From the NCBI RefSeq assembly GCF_000686805.1, contig NZ_JMLP01000020.1, forward strand, positions 22,645-86,644: DNA of 64,000 nucleotides, in the 5' to 3' direction. The DNA is from Bacillus sp. UNC41MFS5. Lineage in GTDB: Bacteria > Bacillota > Bacilli > Bacillales_B > DSM-18226. The notes under the pieces were generated by a model that saw only the letters and a program-made list of their open reading frames with translations, had not been told where the DNA came from and searched no databases. Of this stretch, positions 1 through 8,749 are shown piece after piece. How positions within the stretch are numbered: the stretch's first letter is position 1; every line of letters starts with the position of its first letter. Both the position numbers and the translations under genes were made by a program.

Positions 1-1398
1 TCCCCTTACGTTTAGTTCTCGTAAACTAGCATGCGGAAGCCAGCGCATCCATTCCCATTTTCCCTTTTCTTCTTCTGGAAAAATCGTGACAAAATGTACA
101 TCATGGTAACTGTGAAATAAAGCCGTCTGCATCACCAGCATCTGTAATTGTTCAAGCACAAGAGAACGCTGCCCGATGTACCCAACAGGTCCGTTTATGA
201 GTGACGTCGCTGCCGGGACTCCCTCTAATTTGAGGTACTGAGCCCGAAGCTGGCGGGCTGCATCCACCAATTCATCCTTTACAAGGGAAAACTCCTCGAT
301 ATTGAATTCAATCTCGAAGCTCGAATCAATCCGGCCCAATCCAAGACGGTACATAAGAAAGTCATGATGTAAGTTGGTCTTTTCATAAACGCGGGAATTC
401 ACTTTCATGGCCATATCCCGTAATTGCTGCACGTCTGGAAAATGATAATGGAGTGCATGCCGCTGTTCTTCACTTACTTGATATAATTGCTGTGTTTTTT
501 GTTTCAAGTACTCTCGGTAGCTTGTATCCCGTTCTTTAATATCCAAACGGTATTGCTTCAGACTTTTTAGATAGGATGTGATGGAAAAAATGACCGTGGT
601 TACTGTCATAGCAAGCATAATGATGATATAGAACCCATTTGACAGAAACAAAGAGACTAATATCATTGCTGCAATCATCACCAGCGGCGGAACGATCACC
701 CGTGCCAGCTGTTCACTCGGTTTTCCAGGTTTATTAGAGGGGTTAGCAATTTTTTGTTTTTCCTCAGGCTCACGGTAGATAATCCTTGGTGACCGATGAT
801 AGTCAGGGTAATGACTGCCGAATTTCTGGTGAATGCCAAATAAACGAATTAATTTCGTGGCAATGATTGATTCTGCTCCAAGAATTTCAAGTCCGTCCTG
901 ACCAAGCTTCATCATCATTCCTTCAAAAAAAAGCTGGTCTCCTGGTTCTAGTTGCACTACACCTGTTGTCCGAACATAATTGTGGTAAATCTCACCATCA
1001 AAGACTTCAAGTTTAAAAGGGTCTCCTAACTTCTCGCGAATAAGTACAAAATCCAAGGTTGAGTTCTTGATTCTTATATCATCGTAATCATTAGCACCAA
1101 ATGTAATACTTAAGTTTCGTGTTGTATCGTAGACATACCACTCAGTTTCTTCCATGATATAAATCTGGATGGCGTCATCATGAGTGTTTATTGTAAGGCA
1201 TTCGTTGACCCGCAGTTGCTGTGAACCGATTGTGCATGAAGTACCATCCCACATAATGGACTGTTCTGGATGAAAATCGATAAATGTAATCGTGTTCGAC
1301 CAAACATTTCCGACTGTAATTGTTTTTGGTTCACTTATGGTTAAATGACATTTATGCAATTGACCTTTATAGCTCAGAAGTAATAATCGTTGTGTCAT
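1..1398 (-). CDS. essC: Type VII secretion FtsK/SpoIIIE ATPase EssC, N-terminal part (cut by window edge)
   Basis: The frame stays open from an ATG at 1396-1398 to the left edge, giving the first 466 residues; the ATPase domains would lie outside. Residues 1-185 look like the tandem FHA-type region of EssC/YukBA (Gly-rich turns, no enzymatic motif). Two close membrane segments follow at roughly 228-265, then a charged stretch leading toward the first FtsK-like domain. In known T7SSb systems EssC is the membrane motor that recognises and drives WXG100 substrates. It is the last gene of the visible operon and begins 12 bp after essB. Identification rests on position and domain pattern and is firm; the ATPase motifs cannot be checked here. 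Confidence 0.9.
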   Translation of the reverse strand, partial: MTQRLLLLSYKGQLHKCHLTISEPKTITVGNVWSNTITFIDFHPEQSIMWDGTSCTIGSQQLRVNECLTINTHDDAIQIYIMEETEWYVYDTTRNLSITFGANDYDDIRIKNSTLDFVLIREKLGDPFKLEVFDGEIYHNYVRTTGVVQLEPGDQLFFEGMMMKLGQDGLEILGAESIIATKLIRLFGIHQKFGSHYPDYHRSPRIIYREPEEKQKIANPSNKPGKPSEQLARVIVPPLVMIAAMILVSLFLSNGFYIIIMLAMTVTTVIFSITSYLKSLKQYRLDIKERDTSYREYLKQKTQQLYQVSEEQRHALHYHFPDVQQLRDMAMKVNSRVYEKTNLHHDFLMYRLGLGRIDSSFEIEFNIEEFSLVKDELVDAARQLRAQYLKLEGVPAATSLINGPVGYIGQRSLVLEQLQMLVMQTALFHSYHDVHFVTIFPEEEKGKWEWMRWLPHASLRELNVRG

Positions 1399-1409
1399 CT
1401 TTCTCTCCC

Positions 1410-2591
1410 TCAGTTCTGCGGGTTTAATATGGATTCCAGACCATATTTTTCAGCATATGAATCATATTGTTCCTGATATTTTTGAACTTTCTTTTCACGC
1501 TCTGTCCCACTTAAATCAGGGTCATTTTTCGCCTGTTCTATTTGTTTGATTAGTCCATACATGATTAATTGAGGATCATCAATATACTTGGCAAGGTCGA
1601 TGGTTCTGGTAAAATCGCCTCGACCATTGTAAATCCAATACAATAAATAATTAGGATCACTTTTTATACTAATATTTTTCAAGATTACTTCTTTTTGATC
1701 ATCAGAAAGCTTCTCTGTTTTAATGAAAGAATAAGCAAGAACATACTTACTGGTTTCAGGTAATTTTTCTGGTGTTTGATCTTGTAAATCAGTAATCACA
1801 TTTCCATAATCTAAAGATAAAAAGTGACGATCCGCTTCGAGGAGATGCGCTTGAAAAGGTGTTTTGACAAAAGTCAGATACACGAGCGGCACTGCTAAAA
1901 TAACGGCAAGTGCAATCATGATAAAGGTTAATTGTTTATAAAGGCGAAATCTCTTTTTCGGTACATTTACTATGGTTTTTTCTAACTCTTGTTTTTCCTT
2001 TATGTACTGTTCTTCCAAAAAATTGACTAAAGAAGCGAATTCCTGAAGTTCACCCACTTGACGTTCAAATGCGGAATCCTTGGCATTTGCTAAAGAACCA
2101 GAATAGAGGTCGTCAAAGGTATACTTTTTTGAAAATAATGCCACGATTAAACATTTGTATTGGAGAATAAATTTATCTTCATTCAGTTCATATGGGGGAA
2201 TTAACTCCCGGATACCGCGAAACACGATAGATGGTAAAAGATTATCATCAAAAATCAGATTATCGGGATGTAAGAAGAAGGTCATGCGCGTGGTTAGGAT
2301 TTTTCTAAATCGAGCGAGATTACACAACAGGCGTAGTTTATCTTTTCGGTTTAGCTTTTGTACGTCATCCCATGTGTGAGCCCGTGGATCGACTTCAAAT
2401 GAGAAGGTAAACTTGTCGTCTCCTTCATCAACGATGGCAGGTACGAATAAATCTGAGTCATGATTAATTAAAGCCAATTGGCGAACATCTTTTACTCGTG
2501 TTTGTGATTTCGGCAGATCGAGCTTCCATTTATTATTAAGAATGAGAAACTTGTATGTGATTGACTCCCATTGGATGCTTTTTTCATTCAT
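1410..2591 (-). CDS. essB: Type VII secretion membrane pseudokinase EssB (YukC)
   Basis: 393 residues. The N-terminal ~215 residues form the kinase-like cytosolic fold of EssB/YukC but show no catalytic kinase motifs, as is usual for this pseudokinase. One membrane segment lies at about 222-242 (Leu/Ile/Val-rich, preceded by basic residues). The C-terminal ~150 residues are an extracytoplasmic helical domain ending in Lys/Glu/Tyr-rich helices. EssB/YukC is a core structural component of the T7SSb translocon. It sits between esaB and essC, 64 bp after esaB and 12 bp before essC. Length is close to the ~440 residues of characterised homologues. Confidence 0.92.
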   Translation of the reverse strand: MNEKSIQWESITYKFLILNNKWKLDLPKSQTRVKDVRQLALINHDSDLFVPAIVDEGDDKFTFSFEVDPRAHTWDDVQKLNRKDKLRLLCNLARFRKILTTRMTFFLHPDNLIFDDNLLPSIVFRGIRELIPPYELNEDKFILQYKCLIVALFSKKYTFDDLYSGSLANAKDSAFERQVGELQEFASLVNFLEEQYIKEKQELEKTIVNVPKKRFRLYKQLTFIMIALAVILAVPLVYLTFVKTPFQAHLLEADRHFLSLDYGNVITDLQDQTPEKLPETSKYVLAYSFIKTEKLSDDQKEVILKNISIKSDPNYLLYWIYNGRGDFTRTIDLAKYIDDPQLIMYGLIKQIEQAKNDPDLSGTEREKKVQKYQEQYDSYAEKYGLESILNPQN

Positions 2592-2655
2592 GTGTTCTAA
2601 CTCCTTTTAAGAAACAGGCGCTATCTTCTCATCAGATAGGCCTGTTTCTATATAC

Positions 2656-2907
2656 TTATAAGACTAGTAAAAGATCTCCATTGGTTATGGGATAATCGAT
2701 AAGCCGGTCGTCATCTGCCAATAAGAGTTCTTTATTGGAGAGCTTTACTGCAAAAAGTGGTGCCTTTGGAATATCAAGATACAAGGATTCTGCCAAATTC
2801 ACTAGCAGTTGTTTAATCGGTTGGTGCGCAGGGATTCTAACGTCATATTGCCCTTTGCCCCATCTGCTAAAATCAACGGTCACGTTAATGTGTGTTTGAC
2901 TAGGCAT
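2656..2907 (-). CDS. esaB: Ubiquitin-like T7SS protein EsaB (YukD)
   Basis: 83 residues, the usual size of EsaB/YukD. The sequence has the beta-grasp pattern of this ubiquitin-like family (N-terminal beta hairpin with VTVDFSRW, central helix, LLLADDDRLIDYPITNGD near the end) and lacks the C-terminal di-glycine needed for conjugation. It is a cytosolic accessory or regulatory factor of T7SSb. It starts 13 bp after essA, with the Shine-Dalgarno GGAGGGAG directly upstream. Confidence 0.9.
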   Translation of the reverse strand: MPSQTHINVTVDFSRWGKGQYDVRIPAHQPIKQLLVNLAESLYLDIPKAPLFAVKLSNKELLLADDDRLIDYPITNGDLLLVL

Positions 2908-2920
2908 GCTGCTCCCTCCT

Positions 2921-3433
2921 TCACCCCAGCGTTTTTCTCATCAGTGTAAAGATTCCGCCACAGCCCAGGACGATCATCCCTAAGAACGTCGTGAGGGTTT
3001 TGGTGTTTAAATAATCAATTGTTTGATTCTCAGCCTCGTTCTGGATGGGTGCTGGAGTCTGTTGAACTGTATAATTACTCGAAAACAGTACCTTTTCGGC
3101 GTTTTTCAAAGTAATATCAGGCTTACTTGGCACAACAAAAAGACCTTGTTGTAAATCTAAAGTGGATTGTTCCAGCTCTATTTGTTTCGTCTTGAGGGCA
3201 TCCTGTGCTTGTTCCTTGAACAAGTCGGGCGCCAATTTTTCCAATTCCGTTTCTTGATCATCCGATGTGGCTAAGTTTTCCCTTTCCCCTGCGTCTTGGC
3301 CAATCCGGTCCGTTTGCAATCGAATTTTCCCACTATAATCAAGGGTTTCATCCGCCATAGACTGGAGTGAAAACATCAAAAGGAATCCTGTAAAAGCAGC
3401 AATCACACTAAAGAGCTTCACTAATTCCTTCAT
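2921..3433 (-). CDS. essA: Type VII secretion protein EssA
   Basis: 170 residues with an N-terminal hydrophobic signal/anchor (about residues 8-27), a Glu/Gln-rich extracytoplasmic middle and a C-terminal membrane segment (about 147-165), the topology of EssA/YueC. The start is fixed by GGAGG six bases before the ATG. The first 26 bases overlap the 3' end of esaA, implying translational coupling. EssA is a small membrane component of the T7SSb apparatus; its sequence is poorly conserved, so the call relies on topology plus position. Confidence 0.85.
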   Translation of the reverse strand: MKELVKLFSVIAAFTGFLLMFSLQSMADETLDYSGKIRLQTDRIGQDAGERENLATSDDQETELEKLAPDLFKEQAQDALKTKQIELEQSTLDLQQGLFVVPSKPDITLKNAEKVLFSSNYTVQQTPAPIQNEAENQTIDYLNTKTLTTFLGMIVLGCGGIFTLMRKTLG

Positions 3434-6400
3434 GATTAACCTCCTCGCTTTTTACAAAACGATTCGAGACAAACAAATGGCCTGCAAGACTAATAACCGT
3501 CAAGGCTGCTAAGCCGAAAATAATCCACTTCGTATCCGATGCCCCACTGCCAAACTTCATTAATAACGTCTCAATATATTGCAACGGTGAGTAGTCTCTT
3601 AATTTAGCAGCTAGAGAGAATTGGTCAAAGTGACGTCCAAGTGCTTCGGTTAAGAATAAATAGAGGCTTAGGATCACCAAAAGGATAAACATACCGGCCA
3701 TTTTTAACTGACGTAGTAAATAAGTTGCCACTAACAGCAGCGTGACCATGATTAATGTGATTAATGTAGTCCATTGCAGGAACTTGCCTTCACCCATTTG
3801 CAGCATCTTGCCAGACATCAGCCCGATTACCAGCCCCTCGATCAGGCCAATGCTTACAGTAATAATTGTGATTGGTGTATTATTGGCGACTATGGTTCTT
3901 TCTCCCGCAAATGAATCCTTTTGCAGTCGTTTCCGCTCATGATTGGAGAGAACATAAGCAGTAAATAACGCAACAATGAAACAGATCAAGACAACAAAGT
4001 AGGGAGTAAAGGTATCACCTGCAGTGATGACCCCAGCATTCTTTGTTTCGACCGGATTTGAAAGAAAGCTTAACAACTCTTCATTCGGCCGCTCACCAAT
4101 TCGGCTATTGGCGAGGACGCCTGCGAAATTGCCAGCGAAGGTTTGATCCTCAGCCAATTTATTCGTTAGATTATTAGAAAGGTCACCTGCCTGCTGTACT
4201 AAAGTCGTTCCACTAGCTTGAATTTCCTTGGCTTGACGATCGATGGCATCGAAGGTTTGATAAACCGTATCCGCAGAATCTAAATTAGTTCTCGACTGAT
4301 CCGCTAGAGATTGGCTTGAAGCAAGCAGCGTGTTAAATTCATTTCCAATGGATAGAACGGTCTGTTGCTCTTCTTCCCCATTCAGCAAAACTTTTGCTTG
4401 TTCACTTTGAAGTTTAAGACTTGCTTCGCGCCATGCCCCTAAATCTTTTAACGTGTCAGAAAGGTTCGTATTTAAAGTTTCTGCTTGTGCCGTTGTTTCC
4501 TTTATCCTTTCCGACATTTGGGCTGCATTTTGGTTGGCATCGTTAACGAGCTGCATATATTCATCTATTTTGCCTTTGACATCTGCCGTCTGTTGTCTCA
4601 CTTCCTCTGTTATTTGTTCCGCAACGTAAGCGGCTAATACGTCAACAATGTCTTGTTTATTAAATAAATAATACAGAGAATCCTCTGTTGCCATATCGGT
4701 CAGACTAGTTTGATTCAAATCATTTACCAGGTCGGGACGATTAAACTGATCCATTCCAATCCCAAAATATAGATCATACAGTGACAATAATTTTTGAAAG
4801 TCACTGACATTGTCGCTTGATGCATTGATAAGAACACTTGGAGATTCCTCTGTAAGTGATGACATCACTTGGTGGGTAATATGGTTATTTAGAATTTCCA
4901 GTCTCTCAATTTTACTTTCATTATCATTGTCACTTAGTTGAGTCGGCTTTTGATTATCAACCGGCTTTTCGTCCGTTGTTTCAGTTGTACTCTCGCCCAT
5001 TTCTTCCGTTGCTATGGTTGGGTCATTTTCATTAGATAAACCATTTGAATCTGTTTGGGTTTCTGTTGCAGCCATATTTTCGTTTGCGGTTTCTGGCTCT
5101 TGTGGCTCTTTTTGTGAATCTGGCTGTTCTGGCTGATCTACATCTGTTATATCCTTCTGATCGAGTTCCCAACTCCATGTGATTGGTTGGAAAACGTCAA
5201 GGAGTGCATCACTATCATTCAAGAACACATGAACCTTTACAGTGAATTGTCCCTCATCTGTTGAAGGCAGTTTAATTTTATGGTGACTCAGAAACGCCTC
5301 AGTGTAATCCACTTCTTGGCTATTTGTTGGTAATGATAATAAAACTCTCTTAATCTCAAATTCTTTTGGGATGGAAAGTGTAAATTCCTGCCCATTCTTT
5401 TTATTTTTCTCCAACTGGATACTATCTGTTAGGGTGACTCCATTTGTCACTAAATCACGTTTAACTTGTTTTACTTTTTCTGACAAAGGAATACTATTCT
5501 CTTCTTGATTAGGAGTATAACCAAACTCTTGATTGTATTTATTGGTTACAGCTATGACATTTTTTAACTGTGTGATTGTTTGATTACTTAAACCTAGGCC
5601 GTCTAAATCATTACTATCCATTGTCGGCAGCTGATCAATTTGCTTCTGTAATGTATCCCGAGCATTTTTATCTGGAGTTGCAAACATATGATTTAAGGAT
5701 ACACTTTGCTCTTGACCTGAACTATTCTTTATTTCCTTCTTAAGCTTCTCGGTAATTACCTGCTGCATATCAGATGCCAATGTTTCCGACAATTCTGTAT
5801 CCAATTTATCCATTTTTCCCTTCGTGTTCGTCAAATACTCTTGAAGGGCAGCCGATTCTGATAAAATGGTAGCTGACTGATTATCGTTTTGATGGAACTG
5901 ATCATTTATGGCCTTGTTGGTTGAAGTTAAAGAATCCAATTGCTGCATGACATCGCCATGATTCATCTCACTATCTAACAGGCTAAGCTGGCCGGAGAAA
6001 CCTTTTGCTAAAAGACCATTTGCAGCTTGCATTTTCGTGTAATCCAAAAAGCTGGATTGATAGGTATTGCTTGCTTTTGCATCCTCACCCAGGCTAGTTT
6101 CAAATCCTTTTAATAGATCCTGTAAGCCGGTAAAATTGTCTCTTGATATCTTTGTGTTACTCTTCACGGCTCCAAACTGAGCGGTGTAACCTGCTAAGGG
6201 ACGATGGATAGTATGATTATAGAAGTTTGTATATACTTGTTCCTTATTTACCAGTGTACCTATATTGTCTTGAGCATCATGCAAATTGCCGATGACACTA
6301 GCAAAATAAACATCAATAATTTGACGATTAAAATCTCCTAAGATGGAGCTCGCTGTTTTCTCAGCCTTCGCTTTCATATTGCCGTTTTCGGAAGCATTAA

Positions 6401-6776
6401 TTTTGTAGTTCAAAACTACCCGCTCTGGCGATTTCGAATCTATTGATAATGCCTTTTCGGTAAAATCATTCGGAATAACAATCATCATATTGTAGACATT
6501 CCGCTCAAGTCCGCTTTCCGCGACACCACGACTAACAACATACCAGTCATGGGTATCATCTTTTTCAATGTTCTTTATAAATTCAGCACCAAATTCATAG
6601 TTCTTATCATTAAATCGTGCACCTTGATCTTCATTGACCAATGCTACTGTCATTTTCTCGTCATCATTGTTGGCTTTGCTTTTGGATACTTGATTCAATG
6701 CCAGATAAGAGATTCCTGAAGATAGCGCAAGGATCAGAACTAGAAATAATATGACACCTCGCTCAATCTTTTTCAT
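3408..6776 (-). CDS. esaA: Type VII secretion membrane protein EsaA (YueB family)
   Basis: 1122 residues. One N-terminal membrane segment (about 9-29) is followed by an extracellular region of some 850 residues and then about five or six membrane helices at the C-terminus (about 895-1100), the YhgE/Pip/YueB architecture. The outer region is rich in coiled-coil heptads and carries an acidic Glu/Thr/Pro/Gln-rich stretch near 550-625, probably an extended cell-wall-spanning stalk. Bacillus subtilis YueB is the phage SPP1 receptor, so this surface-exposed part is a plausible phage docking site (inference). It begins ~200 bp after esxA, beyond a hairpin, and overlaps essA. Confidence 0.92.
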   Translation of the reverse strand: MKKIERGVILFLVLILALSSGISYLALNQVSKSKANNDDEKMTVALVNEDQGARFNDKNYEFGAEFIKNIEKDDTHDWYVVSRGVAESGLERNVYNMMIVIPNDFTEKALSIDSKSPERVVLNYKINASENGNMKAKAEKTASSILGDFNRQIIDVYFASVIGNLHDAQDNIGTLVNKEQVYTNFYNHTIHRPLAGYTAQFGAVKSNTKISRDNFTGLQDLLKGFETSLGEDAKASNTYQSSFLDYTKMQAANGLLAKGFSGQLSLLDSEMNHGDVMQQLDSLTSTNKAINDQFHQNDNQSATILSESAALQEYLTNTKGKMDKLDTELSETLASDMQQVITEKLKKEIKNSSGQEQSVSLNHMFATPDKNARDTLQKQIDQLPTMDSNDLDGLGLSNQTITQLKNVIAVTNKYNQEFGYTPNQEENSIPLSEKVKQVKRDLVTNGVTLTDSIQLEKNKKNGQEFTLSIPKEFEIKRVLLSLPTNSQEVDYTEAFLSHHKIKLPSTDEGQFTVKVHVFLNDSDALLDVFQPITWSWELDQKDITDVDQPEQPDSQKEPQEPETANENMAATETQTDSNGLSNENDPTIATEEMGESTTETTDEKPVDNQKPTQLSDNDNESKIERLEILNNHITHQVMSSLTEESPSVLINASSDNVSDFQKLLSLYDLYFGIGMDQFNRPDLVNDLNQTSLTDMATEDSLYYLFNKQDIVDVLAAYVAEQITEEVRQQTADVKGKIDEYMQLVNDANQNAAQMSERIKETTAQAETLNTNLSDTLKDLGAWREASLKLQSEQAKVLLNGEEEQQTVLSIGNEFNTLLASSQSLADQSRTNLDSADTVYQTFDAIDRQAKEIQASGTTLVQQAGDLSNNLTNKLAEDQTFAGNFAGVLANSRIGERPNEELLSFLSNPVETKNAGVITAGDTFTPYFVVLICFIVALFTAYVLSNHERKRLQKDSFAGERTIVANNTPITIITVSIGLIEGLVIGLMSGKMLQMGEGKFLQWTTLITLIMVTLLLVATYLLRQLKMAGMFILLVILSLYLFLTEALGRHFDQFSLAAKLRDYSPLQYIETLLMKFGSGASDTKWIIFGLAALTVISLAGHLFVSNRFVKSEEVNHEGISEAL

Positions 6777-6877
6777 TCACTCAACCCCTGAAATTTATTA
6801 GTAGGTAATAAATTAATGATTTCTATTTTTATTGTTTAGGAGACTTATGAGATTGCCTGCTACGGCAAACAAAGAAT

Positions 6878-6909
6878 AAAAGCCACACAACAATTGTCGC
6901 GTGGCTTTT
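6878..6909 (-). terminator. Hairpin between esxA and esaA (attenuator-like terminator)
   Basis: Nine-base arms AAAAGCCAC (6878-6886) and GTGGCTTTT (6901-6909) flank a 14-base loop. On the minus strand the stem is followed by TTTTATTCTTTGTT, and T-rich sequence also follows on the plus strand. Its place just after esxA suggests partial termination, which would make EsxA more abundant than the membrane components. Confidence 0.75.
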
Positions 6910-6985
6910 GTTTTATTGGGAACATAGTCCCGAATGAATTATTCCACTGATCCAATGTTAATCTTCCAGATGTCAGGCAACCGGA

Positions 6986-7282
6986 TTAATTAAGCCCAAA
7001 ATTCTGCGATAATTGCTCATCTTGTTGAGCAACTGCATCCGCTGTCTTGTTCAATTGTGTGTTAATTTCTTGCATCAATTGAGCAAAATTTTGTACCTTT
7101 GGCTTCAATTGGTTAAACTGATCATCAAATCTTTGGAAGGCACGGCCTTCCCATTCACCACGAAGTTCATTTTGTAAATTAGTTAAATCTCTTAGAATTT
7201 GCTCAATTTGTTGTGAACTTTGCCCATAGCGAGTCGCTTTAGCTTTTAACTCCGCTGGGGTCATACGAATTTGTCCAGCCAC
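6986..7282 (-). CDS. esxA: WXG100-family secreted protein EsxA (YukE)
   Basis: 98 residues forming a helical hairpin typical of WXG100 proteins, with the W-E-G motif at residues 44-46 in the turn and amphipathic helices before and after. There is no signal peptide. EsxA/YukE is exported as a dimer by EssC and is first in the T7SSb operon. The gene begins with ATG after a GGAGATGG-type ribosome-binding site. The protein ends about 50 residues after the WXG turn, and I saw no clear C-terminal YxxxD/E export signal, as is common for EsxA paralogues that use a partner. Confidence 0.95.
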   Translation of the reverse strand: MAGQIRMTPAELKAKATRYGQSSQQIEQILRDLTNLQNELRGEWEGRAFQRFDDQFNQLKPKVQNFAQLMQEINTQLNKTADAVAQQDEQLSQNFGLN

Positions 7283-7680
7283 TTGTTCTCCATCTCCTCT
7301 ACCTATAGTTTGCCCTGGAAGTGATTTATCTTTTTCCAGCGCATTAACACTAAGTTGGAAGTAAATTCCTATCCTTTTTTTATCACAGGTTCATTCAACA
7401 TTCAAATCCCCCCGGATTGAAGTAAGATTTTTCCTAGTACTTTCTTTCTATTTATTTTTGAAACTAGGGTTTTTTAGGAGGAATATGAGAAAAATATAAT
7501 TCTTTCTCAGTAAGACAATGGGATGGTTTTCAGTCAAAAAATAAGGGAATATGAAAATTCATAGAACTATTTGCCTGTTTTTTTGGATTGAATTGGGTTC
7601 CATGCACAGTTCTAAATACACAAACTTTACTTGACAGGACGATGAGATGGGTAGCTATGTTGAAATTAAGAAACGAAAAA

Positions 7681-7728
7681 AAGAGGCTTCTCAAAAATTG
7701 GATTAATGAGAAGCCTCTTTTTGTTTTT
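7681..7728. terminator. Bidirectional intrinsic terminator
   Basis: Perfect arms AAGAGGCTTCTCA (7681-7693) and TGAGAAGCCTCTT (7707-7719), with TTTTTGTTTTTT after it on the plus strand and A-rich sequence (T-rich on the minus strand) before it. It separates the T7SS locus from the genes to its right. Confidence 0.9.
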
Positions 7729-7864
7729 TCCTTATTAGGTAACTTGGGTAAAGCGCTACTTTCTTACAGCAAAACAAAGTGTTATCTACACACCTAATTT
7801 TGTCGATATCTACTCAAAATTTGTAGATATTTCCCGGGAATTTGTTGAAATTTGGAGGAATGTC

Positions 7865-7883
7865 CGTATCGCCCAGCGATACG
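7865..7883. promoter_or_regulatory. Palindrome CGTATCGC-N3-GCGATACG downstream of the MerR-type gene
   Basis: Perfect 8-base inverted arms with a CCA spacer, followed by AAACAA. The same design occurs at 8680-8698 on the other side of the gene (CATATCGC-N3-GCGATATG, also followed by AAACAA). Two matching sites flanking one DNA-binding-protein gene suggest they are its binding sites. Confidence 0.6.
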
Positions 7884-7895
7884 AAACAATTAAGC

Positions 7896-7914
7896 AAAAA
7901 AAAAGCCTATACAG
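7896..7914 (-). terminator. Short hairpin after the MerR-type gene
   Basis: On the minus strand GCCT-GTAT-AGGC is followed by nine T residues, a few bases after the stop codon. The stem is only four base pairs, so this is a weak terminator candidate. Confidence 0.4.
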
Positions 7915-7919
7915 GCACC

Positions 7920-8627
7920 TTATTTTCGGAATATGGAGAGAATCCATTCCCATCTTTCTTTAGGTTTTTGTATCGCTTCTTCTAAACGTTTATTAAAATC
8001 ATTCTGTGAACGCCATTCTTTTTCCAGTTCGTCTCGTATACTTTGTATCTCTTTTTGTAAGGATTCATTTTTTTGAATTTCTTGTTGCAGCAATGTTTCG
8101 AAATGGGTATTTTGTTGTTCAGTCAATTTTTCAATTTTTGCTTGTGTTTTTTGCGCGGAATTAGCAATATTAGAACTTATTACATGGTGATCTTGCTGAA
8201 GCCGGGAAACTGTTATTTTCAACTGTGACATATCGTTTGTCAGTTGGCCATTCATTTCACGCGTGGCTGCGAGTTCATTAACCAAAACCATTAAGATTTC
8301 TTTTAATTGATTGGGGTCCTGGGGTAAATTTCCATATGTATCAGGTAGCGCTATATCCGTTTCATTGAATTCTACTAATCTTTCCTTTTGTTGATGCGCA
8401 AGTTCTTTAGCTGTATCGTCTAGTGGCTTGTCCGTATCGCGTAACGCTATAAGCGCTGCGATGTCAGATTGAACAAAAATACGCCGATCGCCATCTTTGA
8501 AAAACTCATATCCATTCCGCTCTAGGATCTGGCCGTACTTTCGAACAGTCGGTGTTGCAATCCCCACTTCTTCTGCCACTTCTTTAGAAGAGTAAGCTCG
8601 TTCATTTGATTGTATATCGCGTCGCAT
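7920..8627 (-). CDS. MerR-type helix-turn-helix protein with coiled coil and DUF3967-like C-terminus
   Basis: 235 residues. Residues 11-55 form a MerR-like winged HTH (SSKEVAEEVGIATPTVRKY...). A long Gln/Glu/Lys-rich coiled coil occupies about 110-215, and the C-terminus ends in a Trp-rich basic segment resembling DUF3967 proteins of Bacillus plasmids and chromosomes. The layout (HTH plus coiled coil) resembles RacA-type chromosome-anchoring proteins, but the sequence is not RacA. The ATG is preceded by AAGGAGG. A candidate promoter on the minus strand (TTGCAA, 17 bases, CATATT) lies directly below the palindrome at 8680-8698, so autoregulation is likely. Whether it is a transcription factor or a DNA-organising protein cannot be told from sequence. 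Confidence 0.75.
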   Translation of the reverse strand: MRRDIQSNERAYSSKEVAEEVGIATPTVRKYGQILERNGYEFFKDGDRRIFVQSDIAALIALRDTDKPLDDTAKELAHQQKERLVEFNETDIALPDTYGNLPQDPNQLKEILMVLVNELAATREMNGQLTNDMSQLKITVSRLQQDHHVISSNIANSAQKTQAKIEKLTEQQNTHFETLLQQEIQKNESLQKEIQSIRDELEKEWRSQNDFNKRLEEAIQKPKERWEWILSIFRK

Positions 8628-8679
8628 ATCGGACCTCCTTTTCTATTAAATATGAAGGTTATTTGATATATTTGCAAGT

Positions 8680-8698
8680 CATATCGCCCCGCGATATG
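8680..8698. promoter_or_regulatory. Palindrome CATATCGC-N3-GCGATATG upstream of the MerR-type gene
   Basis: Perfect 8-base arms with a CCC spacer, located 53 bp upstream of the start codon and immediately above the -35-like TTGCAA. Matches the site at 7865-7883 in arm length, spacing and the flanking AAACAA. Probable operator. Confidence 0.65.
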
Positions 8699-8709
8699 AA
8701 ACAAAAATG

Positions 8710-8733
8710 AGCCTGCCGTGTTTTAGGCAGGCT
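8710..8733 (-). terminator. Intrinsic terminator of the lipoprotein gene
   Basis: Arms AGCCTGCC and GGCAGGCT around an eight-base loop, followed on the minus strand by CATTTTTGTTTC. It lies 17 bp after the stop codon of the substrate-binding protein. Confidence 0.85.
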
Positions 8734-8749
8734 ATTTTAAGTTGAGATT

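Larger units (their letters stand above)
7283..7919. other. Non-coding stretch upstream of esxA
   Basis: 637 bases without a convincing gene. It contains the esxA promoter/leader region (7283-7500), a strong bidirectional terminator (7681-7721), a perfect palindrome at 7865-7883 and a weak hairpin next to the downstream end of the MerR-type gene. An open frame on the plus strand at 7588-7797 runs through the terminator and is not considered real. Confidence 0.6.

Noticed and set aside
7588..7797. 69-codon plus-strand frame
   Set aside because: It runs straight through a strong terminator hairpin, has no ribosome-binding site and no recognisable protein features.
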